Shown one piece after another: positions 16,192 to 23,849 of a stretch of DNA of 64,000 bases. How positions within the stretch are numbered: position 1 is the stretch's first letter; each line of letters opens with the position of its first letter. The notes beneath the pieces are model-generated. The model worked only from the letters and a program-made list of their open reading frames with translations. It was not told the DNA's origin and searched no databases. Origin of the DNA: Pseudomonas alcaliphila JAB1 (lineage in GTDB: Bacteria > Pseudomonadota > Gammaproteobacteria > Pseudomonadales > Pseudomonadaceae). Made by a program: the position numbers and the translations under genes. The stretch is taken from positions 930,001 to 994,000 of the forward strand of contig NZ_CP016162.1 of assembly GCF_001941865.1 (NCBI RefSeq), given 5' to 3'.

Positions 16192-17790
16192 TCACTTGGC
16201 TATTCCTACACCATAGAAGGAGTTGAGTGCGAACGGGCTGATGCGGAAGTCCTGCACTTCCTTGCGCATCGGCTGGTACACGGTGGAGTGGGCCAGCGGA
16301 GTGATCGGCACCTCGCGCTTGAGGATCACCTGGGCCTGCTTGTACAGCTTGGTGCGTTCGGCCACGTCGGTGGTGCGCTTGGCGGCCTTGACCAGCTTGT
16401 CGTAGTCCTCGAAGCACCACTTGGAGAAGTTGTTGCCATCGACCGCGTCGCAGCCATAGAGGGTGCCGAGCCAGTTGTCCGGGTCGCCGTTGTCGCCGCT
16501 CCAGCCGATCAGCATGGCGTCGTGCTCGCCGGCCTTGGCGCGCTTGAGGTATTCGCCCCATTCGTAGCTGACGATGCGCGCCTGGATGCCGATCTTGGCC
16601 CAGTCGGCCTGCAGCATCTCGGCGATCTGCTTGGCGTTGGGGTTGTACGGGCGCTGCACCGGCATGGCCCACAGGGTGATCTCGGTGCCTTCCTTGACGC
16701 CGGCGGCCTTGAGCAGCTGCTTGGCCTTTTCCGGGTCGAAGGCCGGGTCCTTGATGTCTTCGTTATACGACCACTGGGTCGGCGGCATGCCATTGACCGC
16801 CAGCTGCCCGGCGTTCTGGTACACCGCGTCGAGGATCGCCTGCTTGTTCACCGCCATGTCCAGCGCCTGACGCACTTGCAGCTTATCGAACGGCGGGTGG
16901 GTGACGTTGTAGGCGATGTAGCCGACGTTGAAGCCGGCCTGCTCGGGCACCTGCAGCTTGGCATCCTGCTTTAGCGAGGCGATGTCGGCCGGGCGCGGGA
17001 ACAGGGTGACGTGGCATTCGCCGGCACGCAGTTTCTGCATGCGCACGGACGAGTCGGTGTTGATGGCGAAGATCAGGTTGTCGATCTTCACGTCATCGGG
17101 TTTCCAGTAGTCCTGGTTACCCTTGTAACGGATCACCGCGTCCTTCTGGTAGCGGCTGAACACGAAGGGGCCAGTGCCGATGGGTTTCTGGTTGATGTCA
17201 GCGGCCTTGCCAGCTTTGAGCAACTGGTCGGCGTACTCGGCGGACTGGATCGAGGCAAAGCTCATCGCCAGGTTCTGCACGAAGGCGGCGTCCACTTCGT
17301 TGAGGGTGAAGCGCACGGTCAGGTCATCGAGCTTCTCCAGCTTGGCAATGTTGCTGTCCATGCCCATGTCGGTGAAGTAGGGAAACTCGGTGGGGTAAGC
17401 CTTACGGAACGGGTGGTCCTTGTCGAGCATGCGGCCAAAGGTGAACAGCACATCATCGGCATTGAATTCGCGGCTGGGCTTGAAGTACTCGGTGGTGTGG
17501 AATTTCACCCCGGGGCGTAGCTTGAAGGTGTAGACCAGGCCATCCTCGGACACCTCCCAGCTTTGTGCCAGACCAGGCTCGACCTTGGTGCCGCCGCGCT
17601 CGAACTGGGTCAGGCGGTTGAAGATGGTTTCCGCGGCGGCGTCGAAATCGGTGCCGGTGGTGTACAGGCCGGGGTCGAAGCCGGCGGGGCTGCCTTCGGA
17701 ACAGAACACCAGGTTGGCGGCGCTGGCGAGGGGAGCGCTGGCGATCAGCCCAGCGGTAAGCAAAGCCTGGATAAGGGCGTTCTTGCGCAT
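16192..17790 (-). CDS. dppA: Dipeptide-binding protein DppA
   Basis: A 532-residue periplasmic substrate-binding protein and the first gene of the operon. Signal peptide MRKNALIQALLTAGLIASAPLASA, then the conserved mature start ANLVFCSEGSPAGFDPGLYTTGTDFDAAAETIFNRL. Further hallmarks: REFNADDVLFTFGRM, GTGPFVFSRYQKDAVIRYKGN, and GWSGDNGDPDNWLGTLYGCDAVDGNNFSKWC near the C-terminus, which is very close to E. coli DppA. Two tandem ATGs (17793, 17790) occur; 17790 sits at better distance from GAGG. The downstream paralogue follows after 53 bases. Confidence 0.93.
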   Translation of the reverse strand: MRKNALIQALLTAGLIASAPLASAANLVFCSEGSPAGFDPGLYTTGTDFDAAAETIFNRLTQFERGGTKVEPGLAQSWEVSEDGLVYTFKLRPGVKFHTTEYFKPSREFNADDVLFTFGRMLDKDHPFRKAYPTEFPYFTDMGMDSNIAKLEKLDDLTVRFTLNEVDAAFVQNLAMSFASIQSAEYADQLLKAGKAADINQKPIGTGPFVFSRYQKDAVIRYKGNQDYWKPDDVKIDNLIFAINTDSSVRMQKLRAGECHVTLFPRPADIASLKQDAKLQVPEQAGFNVGYIAYNVTHPPFDKLQVRQALDMAVNKQAILDAVYQNAGQLAVNGMPPTQWSYNEDIKDPAFDPEKAKQLLKAAGVKEGTEITLWAMPVQRPYNPNAKQIAEMLQADWAKIGIQARIVSYEWGEYLKRAKAGEHDAMLIGWSGDNGDPDNWLGTLYGCDAVDGNNFSKWCFEDYDKLVKAAKRTTDVAERTKLYKQAQVILKREVPITPLAHSTVYQPMRKEVQDFRISPFALNSFYGVGIAK

Positions 17791-17908
17791 CATGACCTCT
17801 TCATTTTTGTGCTTTTGGTCGAGGAGCTCCTTATGGGAGCCTCCTGGCAAGCTATGCAGGGCATGTGCCTGAGGCAAGTGCGTTTTCGAGGCAAACAAGC
17901 TTAGCGCT

Positions 17909-17942
17909 ACAGCGTTATAAGTCGCTGTCGCATTTATGAAAA
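17909..17942 (-). promoter_or_regulatory. Predicted dpp promoter with overlapping inverted repeat
   Basis: On the minus strand TTTTCA (17942-17937) and TATAAC (17919-17914) are separated by 17 bases. The inverted repeat ACAGCG-N8-CGCTGT (17909-17928) straddles the -10 box, where a repressor could block RNA polymerase. In P. aeruginosa a regulator called PsdR controls dpp; whether it would bind this site is unknown. Confidence 0.45.
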
Positions 17943-18011
17943 TATGCAGGGAAAAGATGGCAAAAAGCCGTTATCTGCCGATAACGGCGCTGCTTTGTTG
18001 CGGAGCGTGAT

Positions 18012-18740
18012 TCAGGGCATCTGCACTTCGATGACGCCGTCGGCGCTGACCGTGACCTGGCTGGTGCCGGCTTCGATTTGCGGCGTGGGGGCTGCGTCCA
18101 TCATCGCCATGCCCTTGGCTTCGAAGTTGCGCATGGCCATTGGCGGCTGGAAACCACCGGTGTTGAGGTTCAGGCTGACCAGCTTGTAGCCCTTGCCGCC
18201 AAGCGCTTCGGTGGCCAGCTGGGCGCGTGCCCTGAAGGCATTGACGGCGTCCTTGAGCAGGGCATCTTCGCGGGTCTTGCGGGTGTCGGTGGCGATGCTG
18301 AAATCCATGCCGGCCATCTTCATCGATTGCAGCAATTCACCGGTCAATGCGGAAAGCCGGGCGAAGTCGGCGCTTTCCAGGCGCACCTCGGCGCGCTCGC
18401 GCCAGGCGCTGATCTGCTGGCCCTTGTCGTCGCCCTTGTTTTCAGAATAAACCGGGTAGCTGTGGCGGCTGCCGAGCTTGACCGAAACACCACGGACCTG
18501 GCGCACCTGCTCCAGCGTCTTGTTCAGGGTGGTGGTGATCTCGGCAGCCAGCTTGGCCGGGTCGGCATTCTGCGATTCGCTGTAGAGGGTGACGTGCATC
18601 AGATCGTGCGCCACTTCCTGATTGACCTCGGCGCGCAGGGCGATCTGGTTGTAACGCGCCTCGGCGGCCAGCAGGCCGGTGCTGGCCAGGCTGGCAGCGG
18701 TGAAGGCGAGGGCGGTGGCGATACGGGTCATGGTGCGCAT
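18012..18740 (-). CDS. SIMPL-domain (DUF541) periplasmic protein
   Basis: A 242-residue exported protein. Signal peptide MRTMTRIATALAFTAASLASTGLLAAEA, then a DUF541/SIMPL fold similar to E. coli YggE and the BP26/Omp28 family. The visible pattern is VNQEVAHDLMHVTLYSESQNAD, alternating helices, and a final strand TSQVTVSADGVIEVQMP. ATG 18740 has AAGGAA upstream and starts the signal peptide; the frame runs further upstream without a better start. YggE-like proteins lower oxidative stress by an unknown mechanism. It is divergent from roxS, as I recall for P. aeruginosa PA4495. Confidence 0.85.
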   Translation of the reverse strand: MRTMTRIATALAFTAASLASTGLLAAEARYNQIALRAEVNQEVAHDLMHVTLYSESQNADPAKLAAEITTTLNKTLEQVRQVRGVSVKLGSRHSYPVYSENKGDDKGQQISAWRERAEVRLESADFARLSALTGELLQSMKMAGMDFSIATDTRKTREDALLKDAVNAFRARAQLATEALGGKGYKLVSLNLNTGGFQPPMAMRNFEAKGMAMMDAAPTPQIEAGTSQVTVSADGVIEVQMP

Positions 18741-19110
18741 GGTGCAGTTCCTTTTTCGATGGCCTTTTGGCCGTTTAGCGTGAAAGTCGCGTAGCGACGC
18801 CCTCATTGCTGCCCTTCTCCCTCCGGGAGGCAGCTCCCGCTCCCGGCGGGAGTTCTGCATTCACCACATCCCTGTGGATCAAGGTGGCGCGAAGCGCCGG
18901 ATGAGGGAGGGCATGCTGCGTGCTTTCATTATCCGGGAGGCCGCTCGCGGCAAGCCCGTTCCCGAGGTTAGACGAAGGCGAGTCGCGATCCGGGTTAACG
19001 CCGCTACAACTTTTTTGATCCAGGGCGTTGGTGAGGTGTGCGTCCGGTTGCCGCAGCGGCGCAAGGCCGCAGCAGGCTTGGTTATACTCGGCGCAACCAT
19101 TGGAGTCGCC
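18741..19110. other. 370-base divergent intergenic region with GC-rich palindromes
   Basis: Lies between the SIMPL gene and roxS. It contains several short inverted repeats (CTCCC/GGGAG around 18818-18829, CTCCCG/CGGGAG around 18834-18852, GGCGC/GCGCC around 18885-18898) that look like decayed dispersed repeats. A TATACT at 19083-19088 could be the roxS -10 element, but no acceptable -35 lies 16-18 bases upstream. No credible coding frame. Confidence 0.6.
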
Positions 19111-20364
19111 ATGCTCGAACCCGTTCAGCTGCTTTCTGCCAGTCGCCAGAACCTCTGGCGCCTGACGCTTATCCGTATTCTGGTGCTGGCCGCTCAGGCT
19201 GGCTCGGTCGGGCTCGCCTACAAGTCCGGTATGCTACCGCTGCCCTGGCTGCAGTTGTCGGTCACCCTCGGCATTTCCCTGCTGTTGTGCCTGGGCACCG
19301 CATTGCGCCTGCGTGGGCCTTGGCCGGTGACCGAGGTGGAATATGCTGTACAACTGGCCTGTGACCTGATCATCCACAGCGTGCTGCTGTATTACTCGGG
19401 GGGCTCAACCAACCCCTTCGTGTCCTATTACCTGGTGCCACTGACCATCGCCGCAGCGACCCTGCCGTGGATGTTCACCATCGTCCTCGCGGGCCTGGCG
19501 CTGGCCGGTTACACCCTGCTGCTGGTGTGGACGCACCCGCTCGAATTGCCGGCGGCGCGTGAGAGCCTGCTGGTCTACGGCATGTGGCTGAGCTTTGCCC
19601 TGTCTGCGGCGCTGATCACCTTCTTCGTTGCCAAGATGGCCGAGGAGCTGCGCCGCCAGGACGAGCTGCGCGCCGAACGCCGCGAGGAAAGCCTGCGTGA
19701 CCAGCAACTGCTGGCCGTGGCCACTCAGGCCGCTGGCGCCGCCCATGAACTGGGTACGCCGCTGGGCACCATGAGCGTGCTGCTCAAGGAGCTGCGCCAG
19801 GAGTATCGCGACAAGCCGGCGCTGCAGGATGATCTGGCCCTGCTGCAGGAGCAGGTCAAACTGTGCAAGTACACCCTGCAGCAACTGGTGCGCGCCGCCG
19901 AGAACGATCGGCGTCAGGCAGTGGTGGAGCAGTCCTGTGTCGAATGGCTGGAAACCACTCTGAATCGCTGGCATCTGATGCGTCCCGAGGCCAGCTACCG
20001 CTATCAATGCCTGGGCCGCGGCACGCCACCGCGCATCATGCCACCGGCCGATCTCACCCAGGCGCTGCTCAATCTGCTCAACAACGCCGCCGACGCCTGC
20101 CCGGACAAACTCGACATTCGCCTGGACTGGGATCACCAGTGGCTGCGCCTGAGCATCCGCGACCACGGCGCCGGCGTGCCGCTGGCCATCGCCGAGCAGC
20201 TTGGGCGGCCCTTCTTCACCACCAAGGGCAAGGGGTTCGGCCTGGGGCTGTTCCTCAGCCAGGCCAGCGTGACCCGTGCTGGTGGCACGGTTAAGTTGTA
20301 TAACCATGAAGAAGGCGGCACCCTCACAGAATTGAAGTTGCCGCGAGCCTATGGCGTGGCCTGA
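19111..20364 (+). CDS. roxS: RoxS/RegB-type redox-sensing histidine kinase
   Basis: A 417-residue membrane sensor of respiratory redox state. Six hydrophobic helices span residues about 18-172, with the ubiquinone-binding heptapeptide GGSTNPF at 97-103, invariant in the RegB/PrrB/RoxS/ActS family. The H-box is AAGAAHELGTPLGTM with His212. Cys252 in LQEQVKLCKYTLQQL aligns with the redox cysteine of Rhodobacter RegB. The ATPase domain shows LLNLLNNAADACP, DHGAGVP and GKGFGLGLFLSQ. ATG 19111 has GGAG at 5-base spacing; the upstream frame extension lacks family similarity. Paired with roxR 15 bases downstream; in pseudomonads RoxSR controls cytochrome oxidases and cyanide-insensitive respiration. 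Confidence 0.93.
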   Translation: MLEPVQLLSASRQNLWRLTLIRILVLAAQAGSVGLAYKSGMLPLPWLQLSVTLGISLLLCLGTALRLRGPWPVTEVEYAVQLACDLIIHSVLLYYSGGSTNPFVSYYLVPLTIAAATLPWMFTIVLAGLALAGYTLLLVWTHPLELPAARESLLVYGMWLSFALSAALITFFVAKMAEELRRQDELRAERREESLRDQQLLAVATQAAGAAHELGTPLGTMSVLLKELRQEYRDKPALQDDLALLQEQVKLCKYTLQQLVRAAENDRRQAVVEQSCVEWLETTLNRWHLMRPEASYRYQCLGRGTPPRIMPPADLTQALLNLLNNAADACPDKLDIRLDWDHQWLRLSIRDHGAGVPLAIAEQLGRPFFTTKGKGFGLGLFLSQASVTRAGGTVKLYNHEEGGTLTELKLPRAYGVA

Positions 20365-20379
20365 CAAGGAAAACCCAGC

Positions 20380-20940
20380 ATGAGCGACGAATCCCTGTTC
20401 GAAGGCGAAGAGCAGCCCCATCTGCTGCTGGTCGATGACGACCCCACCTTTACCCGCGTGATGGCGCGTGCCATGAGCCGCCGCGGTCTGCGTGTATCCA
20501 CCGCCTCCAGCGCCGAAGAAGGCCTGGCCCTGGCCAAGGACGACCTGCCGGATTACGCCGTGGTCGACCTGAAGATGGAGGGCGACTCCGGTCTGGTGCT
20601 GCTGCCCAAGCTGCTGGAGCTGGACGCCGAGATGCGTGTGGTGATCCTCACCGGCTATTCCAGCATCGCCACCGCGGTGGAGGCGATCAAGCGTGGCGCG
20701 GCCAACTACCTGTGCAAACCGGCCGATGCCGACGACGTGCTCACCGCGCTGCTTTCCGAGCATGCCGACCTCGACAGCCTGGTGCCGGAAAACCCCATGT
20801 CGGTGGACCGCCTGCAGTGGGAGCATATCCAGCGCGTGCTGGCCGAACACGAGGGCAACATCTCCGCCACTGCCCGTGCCCTGGGCATGCACCGCCGCAC
20901 CCTGCAGCGCAAGTTGCAGAAGCGTCCGGTGCGGCGCTAA
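20380..20940 (+). CDS. roxR: RoxR/RegA-type response regulator
   Basis: A 186-residue two-domain regulator. The receiver domain has the acidic triad DDD at 19-21, phosphoacceptor Asp63 (YAVVDLKMEGDSG), Thr in ILTGYSS and Lys in YLCKPAD. The C-terminal Fis-type helix-turn-helix (VLAEHEGNISATARALGMHRRTLQRKLQKR) is the highly conserved DNA-binding domain of RegA/PrrA/ActR proteins. It starts 15 bases after roxS with a purine-rich AAGGAAAACC upstream. Two palindromic repeats follow the stop. Confidence 0.94.
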   Translation: MSDESLFEGEEQPHLLLVDDDPTFTRVMARAMSRRGLRVSTASSAEEGLALAKDDLPDYAVVDLKMEGDSGLVLLPKLLELDAEMRVVILTGYSSIATAVEAIKRGAANYLCKPADADDVLTALLSEHADLDSLVPENPMSVDRLQWEHIQRVLAEHEGNISATARALGMHRRTLQRKLQKRPVRR

Positions 20941-20959
20941 GCCTTGGTATGCCTGGGCT

Positions 20960-21064
20960 CGTAGGGTGGGCTTCAGCCCACCAGGGGGGCAGGCCGCAAG
21001 ATGGGCTTGAGCTTACCAACGCGGGTTCGCGTGGGCTAAAGCGGATCGCCGCCCGGCCCACCCT
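20960..21064. repeat. Two repeat units: CGTAGGGTGGGC palindrome and GTGGGCTAAAGCGG unit
   Basis: 20960-20981 reads CGTAGGGTGGG-CTTCAG-CCCACC, a near copy of 4298-4320; its minus strand gives CCCACCCTACG, an unoccupied predicted IS110 target. 21031-21064 is a close relative of the repeat unit carrying the IS110 at 6534-6567. It lies in the gap between roxR and the AEC transporter, with nothing else obvious there. Confidence 0.85.
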
Positions 21065-21144
21065 GCAACTGCGCGGCTTTTGCCCATGGCAGATAAATGC
21101 TTAGCCAGCTAACATAGGTCGTCAGACAACCTGCTGGTGTCGCC

Positions 21145-22086
21145 ATGCTCGCCGTCGCTGCACAAACCCTTGCCATCACCGCGCCCGTGTTCGCCATGCT
21201 GTTTCTCGGCGTGGCACTCAAACGCCTGCGCTGGATCGATACGCCCTTCATCGATACCGCTTCGAGCCTGGTGTTTCGCGGCACCATGCCGACCCTGCTG
21301 TTTCTCGGTGTGGTCAAGGCGGACCTGGATGCGGCCATGCAGCCGCAACTGCTGTCCTACTTCTTCCTGGCCACCGTGGCGTCGTTCTTCGTCGCCTGGG
21401 CCTGGGCGATCTGGCGGGTGCCGTTCGAGGATCGTGGCATCTACACCCAGGGCGCCTTCCGCGGTAACAACGGTATCGTCGGCCTGGCACTGGCCACCAG
21501 CATGTACGGTGACTACGGCCTGTCGGTCGGCTCGTTGCTCGCCGCACTGGTGATCCTTTGCTACAACGCGCTCTCGGCGGTGGTTCTGGCCATCTACAGC
21601 CCGGGCGTGAAACCCGGTGCCAAGGCCATCGCGCGCAGCATCGTGACCAACCCGATGATCATTGGCGTGCTGCTGGCGGTACCGATTGCCTACTGGAAAA
21701 TTCCGCTGCCGCAGTGGTTCCTGACCTCGGCCGAGTACTTCGCGCAGATGACCCTGCCGCTGGCGCTGATCTGCATTGGCGGCACCCTGAGCCTGGCGTC
21801 GTTGCGCCGCAGCAGCGGCACGGCCATCGGCTCAGGCATGATGAAGATGGTCTGGCTGCCGCTGCTGAGCACCTTCGGCGCCTGGCTGTTCGGCTTTCGC
21901 GGGGCGGATCTGGCGATCCTGTTTCTCTATTTCGCCAGCCCGACGGCGGCGGCCAGCTTCGTCATGGCCCGCGCGGTGGGCGCCAACCATGAGCTGGCGG
22001 CAGCCATCATCGTCATCACCACCCTGGCGGCGGTGGTCACCACCAACATTGGCCTGCTGTTGCTGCAGTGGGGTGGCTGGATCTAG
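21145..22086 (+). CDS. AEC-family (auxin efflux carrier-like) transporter
   Basis: A 313-residue integral membrane protein with about ten helices in two halves. The N-terminal half carries ITAPVFAMLFLGVALKRLRWID and RGNNGIVGLALATSMYG. The C-terminal half carries LPLALICIGGTLSLASLRR and FASPTAAASFVMARAVG, the signature positions of the COG0679 permease family. Such bacterial proteins export or import carboxylates such as malate; the substrate here is unknown. ATG 21145 opens directly at hydrophobic sequence. The TAG stop lies inside the terminal repeat of the MITE-like element at 22083, so the native C-terminus may have been altered. Confidence 0.87.
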   Translation: MLAVAAQTLAITAPVFAMLFLGVALKRLRWIDTPFIDTASSLVFRGTMPTLLFLGVVKADLDAAMQPQLLSYFFLATVASFFVAWAWAIWRVPFEDRGIYTQGAFRGNNGIVGLALATSMYGDYGLSVGSLLAALVILCYNALSAVVLAIYSPGVKPGAKAIARSIVTNPMIIGVLLAVPIAYWKIPLPQWFLTSAEYFAQMTLPLALICIGGTLSLASLRRSSGTAIGSGMMKMVWLPLLSTFGAWLFGFRGADLAILFLYFASPTAAASFVMARAVGANHELAAAIIVITTLAAVVTTNIGLLLLQWGGWI

Positions 22087-22230
22087 CAGGCTGTTGAAAA
22101 ACTACCTGCGTTGCCATTGCTGCGTTAAAAACAGGCTCAAAATGCTCATTTACAACTCGTAAACTCCGCTTTTTCGCCTGTTTTTGCCTTGCACTGGCTG
22201 CCTCGCCTACGTTTTTCAGCGGCCTGCTAG
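22083..22230. mobile_element. MITE-like element, copy A (148 bp)
   Basis: Bounded by near-perfect 20-base terminal inverted repeats: CTAGCAGGCTGTTGAAAAAC at the left, and the right end (22211-22230) read in reverse complement differs at two positions. The interior contains another inverted pair, AAAAACAGGC and GCCTGTTTTT. It has no coding capacity. The whole unit is homologous, in opposite orientation, to 53681-53843. The left terminus overlaps the last codon and stop of the AEC transporter. Confidence 0.82.
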
Positions 22231-22241
22231 CTGGGTTCGGT

Positions 22242-22269
22242 TTGCCGGCGATTAACGGATCGCCGGCAA
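22242..22269. repeat. Hairpin TTGCCGGCGAT-TAACGG-ATCGCCGGCAA
   Basis: Perfect 11-base arms (22242-22252, 22259-22269) lie just beyond the stop of the carboxymuconolactone decarboxylase-like gene. The sequence continues AGCTCCTAC, resembling the GTAGGAGC...GCCGGC repeat family (compare 55204-55265). It may act as a transcript end but lacks a T-run. Confidence 0.7.
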
Positions 22270-22277
22270 GCCAGCTC

Positions 22278-22667
22278 CTACGAGGCGTTGCCCTGGTACT
22301 CGTCGATCACTTCCTGTGCCGCGCGGAAGGCGTCGATGCTGGCCGGCACGCCGGCATACACCGCACAGTGCAGCAGGGTTTCGCGGATTTCTTCGACGGT
22401 GCAGCCGTTGTTCAGCGCGCCGCGCACGTGGCCCTTGAGTTCCTGCGGGCATTTCAGCGCGGTCAACGCGGCCAGGGTGATCAGGCTGCGGGTCGCGCGC
22501 GGCAGGCCGCTGCGCGTCCACACGCCGCCCCAGGCATGCTCGTTGACGAAATCCTGCAGCGGCTGGGTGAACTCGCTGGCGTTGCCCAGGGCGCGGTCGA
22601 CGAACGCGTCGCCCATCACCTCACGACGCACCTGCACGCCACGATCATGGTTGTCGCTCATGCTCAC
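22278..22667 (-). CDS. Carboxymuconolactone decarboxylase-family protein (PcaC-like)
   Basis: A 127-129 residue small alpha-helical protein. Motifs SLITLAALTAL, LKGHVRGALNNGCTVEEIRETLLHCAVYAGVPAS and IDAFRAAQEV match PcaC/CMD proteins; the CxxC of AhpD is absent. A true PcaC decarboxylates 4-carboxymuconolactone in the protocatechuate pathway, but no other pca gene is nearby, so the substrate is uncertain. A GTG at 22667 forms a GTGA overlap with the antiporter stop and suggests coupling; an ATG at 22661 is the alternative start. Confidence 0.82.
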   Translation of the reverse strand: MSMSDNHDRGVQVRREVMGDAFVDRALGNASEFTQPLQDFVNEHAWGGVWTRSGLPRATRSLITLAALTALKCPQELKGHVRGALNNGCTVEEIRETLLHCAVYAGVPASIDAFRAAQEVIDEYQGNAS

Positions 22668-23758
22668 ACCTGTTCGTCGCGTTGTCTGTGCCAGGCACGC
22701 CCGGCGATGATCACCAGGGTGATGGCGGTAAGCGGCAGTGCGTAGCCGATCATCGCGTCACCGAAGGTCTGAGCCAGCGGTCGGCCCGTGCTGAACATCA
22801 CCAGATACAGGGTGTAGGCCACGTAGTAGCCCAGGAACAGCAAGCCCTCCCAGCGATTGATGCGATAACCGCTGAAGAAGATCGGCAGGCAGGCGATGGC
22901 TACAGCGATCATCACCGGGAAATCGAAGGCCAGGGCGTTGGGCGATACTGCGACGGCGGCTGGCGCAACCATCGAGGCTAGGCCCAACACGCAGAGCAGG
23001 TTGAAGATGTTGCTGCCGACGATATTGCCCACGGCGATATCGCGTTCGCCTTTGATGGCAGCCAGGATCGAAGTGGCCAATTCCGGCAGCGACGTGCCGA
23101 CAGCGACAACCGTCAAGCCGATGACCAGTTCCGAAATCCCCAGCGCTCGTGCAAGCGTCACGGCGCCTTCGACGAGGAAGTTGGAACCCACCACCAGCAG
23201 CACCAGACCAGCGATGATAAGGCCGAGGTTGATCGCCCAGGCATAGGGCTTGGGCGCCTCGTCGAGACCGAATTCCTTGGCGAACTCGTCATCGTCGCCA
23301 CCCTTGTCCTTGCGCGCGCTGTAGATCAGGAAACCGGTGTAAGCCAGCACGCCGGCGAACAGCAAGGCTCCATCGAAACGGCTCAGTTCACCATCCCAGG
23401 CCAGGCCGAAGGTGAGCAGGCTGGCGCCGATCATGATCGGCACGTCGAGGCGAATGAGCTGGCGCGAGACGATCAGCGGCGCGATCAGCGCGGTCAGGCC
23501 GAGAATCAGCAGGACGTTGGCGATGTTGCTGCCGACCACGTTGCCGATCGCCAGGTCGCCACTGCCATCCAGTGCCGCTTGCACGCTCACCGCGGTTTCC
23601 GGCGCGCTGGTGCCGAAGGCCACCACGGTCAGGCCGATTACCAGTGGCGGAATGCCGAACTGTGCGGCCAGCTTGGCGGCGCCACGTACCAATACCTCGG
23701 CGCCGGCAACCAGCAGCACCAGGCCGGCGATCAGGTAGACATAGGTCATCAGGGTCAT
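22664..23758 (-). CDS. CaCA-family calcium/sodium (cation/proton) antiporter
   Basis: A 364-residue membrane exchanger like E. coli YrbG. Two homologous Na_Ca_ex halves are clear. The first alpha-repeat has VVAFGTSAPETAVSVQAALDGSGDLAIGNVVGSNIANVLLILG; the second has VVAVGTSLPELATSILAAIKGERDIAVGNIVGSNIFNLLCVLG. An acidic hydrophilic loop (RKDKGGDDDEFAKEFGLDE) separates them. Ten helices are expected. The downstream gene overlaps its stop by four bases. Ion specificity is inferred from family. Confidence 0.92.
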   Translation of the reverse strand: MTLMTYVYLIAGLVLLVAGAEVLVRGAAKLAAQFGIPPLVIGLTVVAFGTSAPETAVSVQAALDGSGDLAIGNVVGSNIANVLLILGLTALIAPLIVSRQLIRLDVPIMIGASLLTFGLAWDGELSRFDGALLFAGVLAYTGFLIYSARKDKGGDDDEFAKEFGLDEAPKPYAWAINLGLIIAGLVLLVVGSNFLVEGAVTLARALGISELVIGLTVVAVGTSLPELATSILAAIKGERDIAVGNIVGSNIFNLLCVLGLASMVAPAAVAVSPNALAFDFPVMIAVAIACLPIFFSGYRINRWEGLLFLGYYVAYTLYLVMFSTGRPLAQTFGDAMIGYALPLTAITLVIIAGRAWHRQRDEQV

Positions 23759-23849
23759 TGCAGGGTAGCTCCGAAAAAAGTGCGGCTAGTGTAGCGACGG
23801 CATTATTGGCCGCCAGGGGCGGCAGAAAGATTTTGTTGCCAATTGTTCC

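Noticed and set aside
16139..16672. In-frame upstream extension of the second binding protein, overlapping dppA
   Set aside because: The extension translates to Arg/Gly/Ala-rich sequence, overlaps the real dppA coding region, and the ATG at 16138 has a strong ribosome-binding site followed by a signal peptide.
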